Shown here: positions 1 to 4,456 of the stretch, piece by piece
How positions within the stretch are numbered: position 1 is the stretch's first letter
Layout of the letters: every line of letters starts with the position of its first letter
Assembly (NCBI GenBank): GCA_016209805.1
Contig: JACQVJ010000011.1
Coordinates: 1 to 5,798 of the forward strand
DNA: 5,798 nt
Source of the DNA: Ignavibacteriota bacterium
Lineage (GTDB): Bacteria; Bacteroidota; Ignavibacteria; UBA10030; UBA6906
Reading direction: 5' to 3'
Notes under the pieces: generated by a model
Database searches by the model: none
Told to the model about the DNA's origin: nothing
The model's input: only the letters and a program-made list of their open reading frames with translations
Translations under genes and position numbers: made by a program

Positions 1-809
1 ATCACGGAGTTTACACCAACGACCTCGCCAAGGCTATTCAGAAGTGGACCGCCGCTGTTACCCGAGTTGATCGCGGCGTCCGTTTGAATCATTCCACGAT
101 AGACACGACCATCCTGCGACCGAAGGTTCATGTTTGTTGCACTCACCACTCCCACCGTCACGGTCGGCTTGTCGCTTATGTCAAACAAACCGAACGGATT
201 GCCAAATGCAATCACCCACTCACCCGTGATGACATCATCCGAGTTTCCAAGCCTGATGTGAGGAAGGTCCTTACCGTCGATCTTCATCAACGCAATGTCT
301 GAGATCTGATCCGAGCCGACGAGCTCCGCCTTGTACTTCTCACCGCTGGTTAGAGTTACAGTAATCTCCTTGGCGTTTCCGGCGACATGGTCGTTCGTAA
401 GGATGTAGCCATCAGGAGAAATGATGAACCCAGAACCGAGGCCCTGAACCTGCTGTGTGTATGTTCGATCTGGGAAGAACTGGCGGAAAAACGGATCGTC
501 CCCCCACGGGCTGCGATAGCGATATTGGCGAACTTCAATGACATTGATTCCAACTACCGCGGGACTTGCAACGGCAACCGCATGAGTGATTGCATTTCGC
601 CGAGAGTTGTAGATCGCATTGCTCGCTGTGTCCCTCAACCCTTGCTGGAATGAGGCGGGGGCTTGATATGCTGGAAGCGTACTTTCATCAGCTAACAATG
701 GAACATTCGATTCAACGTCGCCGGAGGAATGCCCGATCCCGTAACCCAGCAAGCCACCAACAATGAACGGAAGCACCAATACAACGACGAGAACAAGTTT
801 CCTGCTCAT
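1..809 (-). CDS. HtrA/DegP-family periplasmic serine protease, N-terminal 269 residues (3' end beyond window)
   Basis: This is a trypsin-fold (S1C) protease of the HtrA/DegP/DegQ/MucD type, which degrades or refolds damaged envelope proteins. Residues 5-25 form one hydrophobic segment with no lipobox cysteine, so it is a signal anchor or signal peptide placing the protease outside the cytoplasmic membrane. A linker follows (about 30-75), then the protease domain. The catalytic triad is visible: H141 in TNDHV, D171 in SDIALMKI and S252 in NSGNSGGPL. The stretch DDPFFRQFF at 104-112 resembles the LA-loop segment common in DegP/MucD proteins. The PDZ domains expected after the protease domain would lie past the left edge. 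The ATG at 809-807 is preceded by AAGGA (821-817) at 7 bases, a clear ribosome binding site. It follows the transketolase C gene by 23 bases on the same strand and is probably last or late in that operon. The family is certain; the exact subtype (DegP, DegQ, DegS) cannot be told without the C-terminus. Confidence 0.95.
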   Translation of the reverse strand, partial: MSRKLVLVVVLVLPFIVGGLLGYGIGHSSGDVESNVPLLADESTLPAYQAPASFQQGLRDTASNAIYNSRRNAITHAVAVASPAVVGINVIEVRQYRYRSPWGDDPFFRQFFPDRTYTQQVQGLGSGFIISPDGYILTNDHVAGNAKEITVTLTSGEKYKAELVGSDQISDIALMKIDGKDLPHIRLGNSDDVITGEWVIAFGNPFGLFDISDKPTVTVGVVSATNMNLRSQDGRVYRGMIQTDAAINSGNSGGPLLNSLGEVVGVNSV

Positions 810-832
810 ACTTCTTTCCTTCTTCCCCTTCT

Positions 833-1792
833 TCACTTCTTTCTTCGTAGAACCTTTTTCACCGCTTTGACAATGTCCTCGCGGGCGATGCCGTACTTTT
901 TCATCAGTTCCGCACCCTTGCCAGACTCACCGAAGGTGTCGTTCACCGCCACAAATTCCTGTGGTGTGGGGTGTTCCTGGGCAAGGTATTCGGCAACTGC
1001 ACTGCCAAGGCCACCGTGAATCTGGTGATCCTCCGCAGTAACAAGTGCACGCGTTTCCTGGGCTGCCTTGAGTATAGTCTTCTTGTCAAGCGGCTTGATC
1101 GTGTGCATATTTATAACTCTTGCAGAAATCCTCTCAGCCGCAAGCACCTCTGCAGCCTGAATGGCCTCCCACACCTGCAAGCCGGCCGCAATGATCGTTA
1201 CATCAGTTCCGTCAATAAGCGTATTCGCCTTGCCAATTTCAAATGACATCGATTCATCAGTGAACATCGGTGTATTGTCGCGAAAGAACCGAATGTACAC
1301 AGGTCCCTTTGTAATGGAGATCGATGACTTGACGGCTCGTTTTGTTTCCAGGTAATCGCACGGGCAAATGACAGTCATGCGAGGAAGAACGCGCATCAGA
1401 GCAACGTCTTCCAGAGATTGATGTGTCGCGCCGTCGGGGCCAACAGTGATGCCGCAATGCGATGCGCAGATCTTCACCGGCATCTCACTATATGCTAGCG
1501 ACTGCCGGATCTGGTCGAACGGACGACCTGCGGCGAACTCGCCGTACGCGGATGCTATCGGGATTTTCCCGACAAGTGAAAGTCCCGCCGCAACTCCCAT
1601 CATATCAGCCTCCGCTACACCGACGGAGAAAAACCGATCCGGATATGCCTTGGCAAAAGCATCAACCTTAACGGATCCGCTGACATCGCCTCCAAGGACG
1701 ACAACATCAGGGTTCTCCTTCCCCAGCTCAAGCAGCGCATCGGAGAATCCCTGTCGCGTCGCTTTTTCTCCCTTACTTTCAATCGTCGTCAT
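833..1792 (-). CDS. Transketolase, C-terminal subunit (split transketolase)
   Basis: This is the 319-residue C-terminal half of a two-subunit transketolase, carrying the pyrimidine-binding domain (about 7-175) and the C-terminal transketolase domain (about 185-310). With the N-subunit it moves two-carbon ketol units between sugar phosphates in the non-oxidative pentose phosphate pathway, in the cytoplasm, using thiamine diphosphate. E61 in SVGVAEADMMG matches the glutamate that activates the cofactor's aminopyrimidine ring. The segments HCGITVGPDGATHQSLED (112-129) and EDHQIHGGLGSA (254-265) are the family's conserved blocks. The ATG at 1792 has only a weak GAG (1802-1800) upstream, so translation may depend on the N-subunit gene, which ends 21 bases before. 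An out-of-frame ATG at 1797 stops after two codons and is not a competing start. The sugar substrate cannot be read from sequence; dedicated split transketolases for rarer sugars exist, so the pentose phosphate role is the default assignment. Confidence 0.94.
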   Translation of the reverse strand: MTTIESKGEKATRQGFSDALLELGKENPDVVVLGGDVSGSVKVDAFAKAYPDRFFSVGVAEADMMGVAAGLSLVGKIPIASAYGEFAAGRPFDQIRQSLAYSEMPVKICASHCGITVGPDGATHQSLEDVALMRVLPRMTVICPCDYLETKRAVKSSISITKGPVYIRFFRDNTPMFTDESMSFEIGKANTLIDGTDVTIIAAGLQVWEAIQAAEVLAAERISARVINMHTIKPLDKKTILKAAQETRALVTAEDHQIHGGLGSAVAEYLAQEHPTPQEFVAVNDTFGESGKGAELMKKYGIAREDIVKAVKKVLRRKK

Positions 1793-1813
1793 CTCATGTC
1801 TCGCGTGGCCGGA

Positions 1814-2719
1814 TCACTTCACAACCTCTGCTACTTGCTTTTCCCATTCGAACTCAACGAAATCGCCGAATTTAGTCGGCTCAAGCTCGCTGAGGGCTTG
1901 TTTTCCCTGTTCAATGCCTGGAGGTACTCCGTGCCATCGATAATCGTCCTCCATGAACGACACACCCTTTCCCATGAACGTCTTTGCAATCACCACCGAG
2001 GGTTTTCCCTTGATCGCTTTTGCCTCTTCAACAGCGACAAGGAAATCTGAGATATCATTCCCATCGCACTCAATCACATTCCATCTGAATGCCCGCCATT
2101 TGTCAGCAAGGGGTTCAAGCTCCATCACCTTATCCGTGCGGTTGTCGATCTGGCAGAAGTTGCGATCGACAATTGCTGTGAGATTGTCGACGGAGTAATG
2201 ACCGGCCGTCATGATCCCCTCCCACACCTGACCTTCGTCCAGCTCACCATCCCCATGGAGAACGTACACATGGTTTGGTTTCCTGTCCATGCGTAGTCCT
2301 AAAGCTGCACCAACAGCAATCGACATTCCCTGACCAAGTGAACCCGATGCAATCTCGATTCCAGGGAGGCCATGAGTGTACCACGGTGCCGGATGGCCTT
2401 GCAAGCGAGTATTGATCTTGCGCAATGTTGACATCTCACTCAAAGGATAAAAACCTGCACGAGCAAGCGTTGCATACCAAACCGGGGCAAGATGACCTGC
2501 CGAAAGAAAGAAGTAGTCCCTTTCCGGCCACGTGACATTGGAGGGATCGTACTTCAGGATTCTGAAGTAGAGGCAGGAGAAAATGTCCGCAAGTCCAAGC
2601 GGCCCGCCCGAATGGCCTGACTGTGAGATCATCAACATCTTAATGATGTCCCGTCGAATCTGACGCGCCATCTCCTGCAAATCTCGCATTTCAGAGTTGT
2701 GTGGATTCGATGCGGGCAT
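1814..2719 (-). CDS. Transketolase, N-terminal subunit (split transketolase)
   Basis: This is the 301-residue thiamine-diphosphate-binding half of a two-subunit transketolase. The TPP motif begins at GDG (156-158) and ends at N187 in IVDRN, about the usual spacing. Histidines typical of transketolases are present: H36 in SGHSGG, H76 in SAGHLAP, H109 in GHP and H263 in WHG. The protein ends at residue 301, where single-chain enzymes continue into the pyrimidine domain; that half is the next gene, 21 bases downstream. Separate genes are a normal arrangement in many archaea, thermophiles and anaerobes, so this is not a frameshift: the gap holds a stop, a spacer and a fresh start. Two starts are possible. 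The ATG at 2725 overlaps the plsY-like stop as ATGA, but AAGGG (2732-2728) is only 2 bases from it. The ATG at 2719 lies 8 bases from that site and is preferred. Either way the gene is tightly coupled to its upstream neighbour. Confidence 0.94.
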   Translation of the reverse strand: MPASNPHNSEMRDLQEMARQIRRDIIKMLMISQSGHSGGPLGLADIFSCLYFRILKYDPSNVTWPERDYFFLSAGHLAPVWYATLARAGFYPLSEMSTLRKINTRLQGHPAPWYTHGLPGIEIASGSLGQGMSIAVGAALGLRMDRKPNHVYVLHGDGELDEGQVWEGIMTAGHYSVDNLTAIVDRNFCQIDNRTDKVMELEPLADKWRAFRWNVIECDGNDISDFLVAVEEAKAIKGKPSVVIAKTFMGKGVSFMEDDYRWHGVPPGIEQGKQALSELEPTKFGDFVEFEWEKQVAEVVK

Positions 2720-2721
2720 CG

Positions 2722-3339
2722 TCATTTCCCTTGCTTTGTATTGATAAACTCCTTGACTGGTTCAACGAGTCGCACAAGAATCAGGGCTGAAAGAATACCA
2801 ACGAAAATGGTAAAATGTTGGGCCTCCGTGCCCGGAGATATTGTCAGGCTTATGATATCTACCGGAGAGAAAATGGCAACCACTAACATGACAATCGTTC
2901 CAACAGCGTTCCCCACATTCACGTCCCTTGAGATCTTGAAGCCCACAAACCAGAAGATCATCCATACGGGAAGAAACATCCAGCCAAGCATGATCATGAC
3001 CCCTGCAGCGGTTGCGAGCCCTCTACCACCTTTGAACCGTAACCAAACCGGAAAGTTGTGTCCCAACACCGCGGCCACTCCTGAAGCAGCATGTGCGAGA
3101 AACTGGTCATCCAAGGTCCGAGCGACCAGAACGGCCAGGATTCCTTTCAGCAGATCAACGAGAAGAACAACTGCACCAACGGCTTTCGATTTTGTTACCT
3201 GGTAGCTGTTCAATGTGCCAACATTGCCGCTGCCCGCCATTCGTATGTCGACATTTGATTTCCACCGGACTAGAAAATACGCTGCAGGAATCGCTCCGAG
3301 GAAATACCCAACAAGGGCAGGAAGAATTACGGAGACCAC
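2722..3339 (-). CDS. PlsY-family (DUF205) glycerol-3-phosphate acyltransferase homologue, divergent
   Basis: This is a 205-residue polytopic membrane protein of the PlsY family, which makes lysophosphatidate from acyl-phosphate and glycerol 3-phosphate in the inner membrane. Hydrophobic segments lie at about 3-24, 53-74, 82-100, 111-134, 142-165 and 176-192. The first loop holds GSGNVGTLN (36-44), matching the SGNxGxxN motif, and the second holds GHNFPVWLRFKGGRGLAT (93-110), matching the GHxxPxFxxFKGGKGxAT motif. Several positions usually conserved are changed: Q47 replaces the motif 1 arginine, R106 replaces the second lysine of KGGKG, and the C-terminal RHxxNI block reads VRLVEPV, so the histidine and asparagine are L191 and P194. 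It may therefore be a paralogue with altered activity, and I give no gene symbol. The start is GTG at 3339: the adjacent ATG at 3341 is out of frame and stops at once, and no in-frame ATG lies between the upstream stop and this codon. There is no clear Shine-Dalgarno. It heads the operon. Confidence 0.85.
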   Translation of the reverse strand: MVSVILPALVGYFLGAIPAAYFLVRWKSNVDIRMAGSGNVGTLNSYQVTKSKAVGAVVLLVDLLKGILAVLVARTLDDQFLAHAASGVAAVLGHNFPVWLRFKGGRGLATAAGVMIMLGWMFLPVWMIFWFVGFKISRDVNVGNAVGTIVMLVVAIFSPVDIISLTISPGTEAQHFTIFVGILSALILVRLVEPVKEFINTKQGK

Positions 3340-3387
3340 ATTGGTTGCAACAGCTATTGAAACTGCTTGTTGAAGAAATCCGCAACA

Positions 3388-3416
3388 AGAATACGAAAAA
3401 TCTCACGGATAGTCAA
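3388..3416 (-). promoter_or_regulatory. Predicted sigma70-type promoter for the plsY-like/transketolase/htrA operon
   Basis: Read on the minus strand, TTGACT (3416-3411) and TATTCT (3393-3388) match five and four of six consensus bases and are 17 bases apart. The predicted transcript would start near 3381, giving a leader of about 41 bases before the GTG at 3339. The -10 region with its flank, TATTCTTG, also resembles the Bacteroidota element TAnnTTTG with one mismatch, so the sigma factor type is uncertain. Position and direction suit the operon exactly. Confidence 0.55.
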
Positions 3417-3436
3417 GGTAACGTGATTCCTTGATT
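3411..3436. repeat. 26-bp inverted repeat spanning both divergent -35 boxes (possible operator)
   Basis: AGTCAAGG (3411-3418) and CCTTGATT (3429-3436) are reverse complements at seven of eight positions, with a 10-base spacer between. The outer six bases of each arm are the two -35 boxes. Part of the symmetry follows simply from two TTGA boxes facing apart, but the CC/GG extension inside each arm does not. It could bind a dimeric regulator controlling both clusters; no known operator is recognised. Confidence 0.4.
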
Positions 3437-3459
3437 CTGCGCGTCAAAAAAACTATATT
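3431..3459 (+). promoter_or_regulatory. Predicted sigma70-type promoter for larB and possibly cbs
   Basis: TTGATT (3431-3436) and TATATT (3454-3459) match four and five of six consensus bases with a 17-base spacer. The A-rich stretch 3446-3452 lies just ahead of the -10 box. The predicted start near 3466 leaves an untranslated leader of about 136 bases before larB. Only 14 bases separate this -35 box from that of the opposite promoter. Confidence 0.55.
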
Positions 3460-3465
3460 GAACCT

Positions 3466-3601
3466 CGATAACGCATCAGTCCCAGCTCTGCTATCACTGG
3501 ACCCCTACGGTGGTGGAGAAAGTGGGGAGGACACGGTACCACGTCCCGCTTAATCATCATTCCTGACAATAAGTCGGGTGTTTCCTCCGCAGCAACGATT
3601 C
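3466..3601 (+). other. Long 5' leader of larB, possibly structured, unassigned
   Basis: This stretch between the predicted transcription start and the larB ATG carries no convincing gene. It contains competing pairings: CCCC (3502-3505) with GGGG (3524-3527), GTGG (3522-3525) with CCAC (3539-3542), and GGAGGA (3526-3531) with TCCTCC (3583-3588). GGAGGA is a perfect Shine-Dalgarno-like string but lies about 70 bases from the chosen start, and no usable start codon follows it at normal spacing. I compared it with the conserved cores of the cobalamin, TPP, FMN, SAM-I, glycine and T-box classes and recognised none. It could be a cis-regulatory RNA or simply a long spacer holding protein-binding sites. 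Confidence 0.35.
3529..3546. repeat. 18-bp near-perfect palindrome in the larB leader
   Basis: GGACACGGTACCACGTCC pairs with itself at seven of nine positions; the other two are A/C mismatches as plus-strand RNA and G-U wobbles as minus-strand RNA. The centre is the 6-base palindrome GGTACC. It lies about 64-80 bases downstream of the predicted larB transcription start, so it could be an operator acting as a roadblock or a short RNA hairpin. It lacks a following T run, so it is not a canonical intrinsic terminator. Confidence 0.4.
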
Positions 3602-4354
3602 ATGACCACGACCAACATCAAGGATCTTCTCCGCGAATACAAGCGAGGTACGCTTTCGGAAGATCAGGTTATCCGGTCTCTTTCGTCTTCGATGGTCGAA
3701 TCATTAGGACATGCAACGCTCGACCATCACCGCGAGATGCGACAGGGATTTCCCGAAGTCATCTTCTGCGATGGGAAAACCGAAGGCGAGGTTGCCGAGA
3801 TCGCCGGCCGAATAATCCGGCACGGAAGTATTCTTCTCGCCACACGCGCAACCAAAAAACATTACGCGGCTGTCCGGCGGGTTGCCAGGAAAGCCCGTTA
3901 TAATGAGATTGCACGAACGATAACTGCGAACGAGCACCTTGTAACTCCTCGCGGACACGGAACCATCCTTGTCGTAACTGCGGGAACGTCTGACAGACAG
4001 GTTGCCGAAGAGGCGCTCGAGACTGCAAGGATGATGGGGAACATTACTGAAACCCTCATCGACGTTGGGGTCGCGGGAATTCACCGGTTGCTCGGGCAAA
4101 GCAGGAAGCTCCGCGATGCGAGCGTGATCATCGTTGTTGCCGGAATGGATGGCGCACTGCCAAGTGTCGTGGGGGGAATTGTTGATGTTCCGGTAATAGC
4201 CGTACCGACTTCTGTCGGCTACGGAGCCAATTTCGGGGGACTCGCTCCACTACTGACGATGTTAAACTCCTGCGCGGCAGGGGTTACTGTCGTGAATATC
4301 GACAATGGCTTTGGAGCGGGATTCGCCGCAAGTACCATAAACAGAAAGAGATAA
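3602..4354 (+). CDS. larB: LarB, pyridinium-3,5-biscarboxylic acid mononucleotide synthase (nickel-pincer cofactor biosynthesis)
   Basis: LarB carboxylates and hydrolyses nicotinic acid adenine dinucleotide to pyridinium-3,5-biscarboxylate mononucleotide, the first step towards the nickel-pincer nucleotide of lactate racemase and related LarA enzymes. The 250-residue protein has a short helical N-terminal part with the LarB signature DHHREMRQGFPEVIFCDGKT (41-60), followed by a PurE-like (AIR carboxylase) domain: VVTAGTSD (124-131), VVAGMDGALPSVVGG (178-192), PTSVGYGANFGG (202-213) and MLNSCAAGVTVVNIDNGFGAG (220-240). C224 in LNSC corresponds to the cysteine that forms the covalent dinucleotide adduct in characterised LarB. 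The ATG at 3602 fits the usual N-terminus; a GTG at 3578 in the same frame would add eight residues and has no better ribosome site. Neither start has a clear Shine-Dalgarno. LarC and LarE, needed for the later steps, and LarA are not in the window. Confidence 0.93.
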   Translation: MTTTNIKDLLREYKRGTLSEDQVIRSLSSSMVESLGHATLDHHREMRQGFPEVIFCDGKTEGEVAEIAGRIIRHGSILLATRATKKHYAAVRRVARKARYNEIARTITANEHLVTPRGHGTILVVTAGTSDRQVAEEALETARMMGNITETLIDVGVAGIHRLLGQSRKLRDASVIIVVAGMDGALPSVVGGIVDVPVIAVPTSVGYGANFGGLAPLLTMLNSCAAGVTVVNIDNGFGAGFAASTINRKR

Positions 4355-4368
4355 GTGAGTTCTTCGTG

Positions 4369-4446
4369 ATGAAGATACGGCTCGGAGTGATATCATCCCC
4401 ATTTGCAGACAGAAAACCTTGCGCGCCGACAGAAGACCATCCATGA
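4369..4446 (+). CDS. Possible 25-residue small ORF or leader peptide upstream of cbs
   Basis: An ATG at 4369 opens a 25-codon frame beginning MKIRLGVISS and ending with TGA at 4444-4446. GTGAG (4355-4359) lies 9 bases upstream and could serve as a weak ribosome site. The stop codon overlaps the Shine-Dalgarno of cbs, a layout that would permit translational coupling. The peptide has one cysteine (residue 18), too few for a typical cysteine attenuation leader. A frame this short can easily arise by chance, and coding status is unproven. The rest of the 102-base larB-cbs spacer holds an 8-base palindrome, TGATATCA (4388-4395), and no promoter or terminator I would trust. Confidence 0.2.
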   Translation: MKIRLGVISSPFADRKPCAPTEDHP

Positions 4447-4449
4447 GGG
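4445..4449 (+). promoter_or_regulatory. Shine-Dalgarno site of cbs
   Basis: GAGGG ends 7 bases before the ATG at 4457 and is a strong, well-spaced ribosome binding site. It fixes the cbs start and contrasts with larB, which has none. Confidence 0.75.
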
Positions 4450-4456
4450 ATATTGC

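Noticed and set aside
387..653. Plus-strand open frame opposite htrA
   Set aside because: It is antisense to the protease domain containing the catalytic histidine region and has no independent support.
1793..1813. Possible frameshift splitting one transketolase gene in two
   Set aside because: The N-subunit ends in a natural C-terminus, a 21-base spacer follows, and the C-subunit begins with its own start; separate subunits are a known family arrangement.
1446..1943. Plus-strand open frame of 165 codons opposite the transketolase genes
   Set aside because: It lies antisense across the end of one well-supported gene and the start of another, spans their junction, and its serine/proline-rich product resembles no family.
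2699..3205. Plus-strand open frame of 168 codons opposite the PlsY-like gene
   Set aside because: The minus strand has clear PlsY motifs and membrane segments; the antisense product is low-complexity in character and has no ribosome site.
3524..3550. T-box-like string around GGTACCACGTCCCGC
   Set aside because: It echoes the T-box antiterminator, but the tRNA-binding UGGN bulge is missing (CGGTACC instead) and no stem I or terminator could be recognised.
3510..3566. GTG-initiated frame of 18 codons inside the larB leader
   Set aside because: No ribosome site precedes it, it is very short, and the G-rich composition makes such frames likely by chance.
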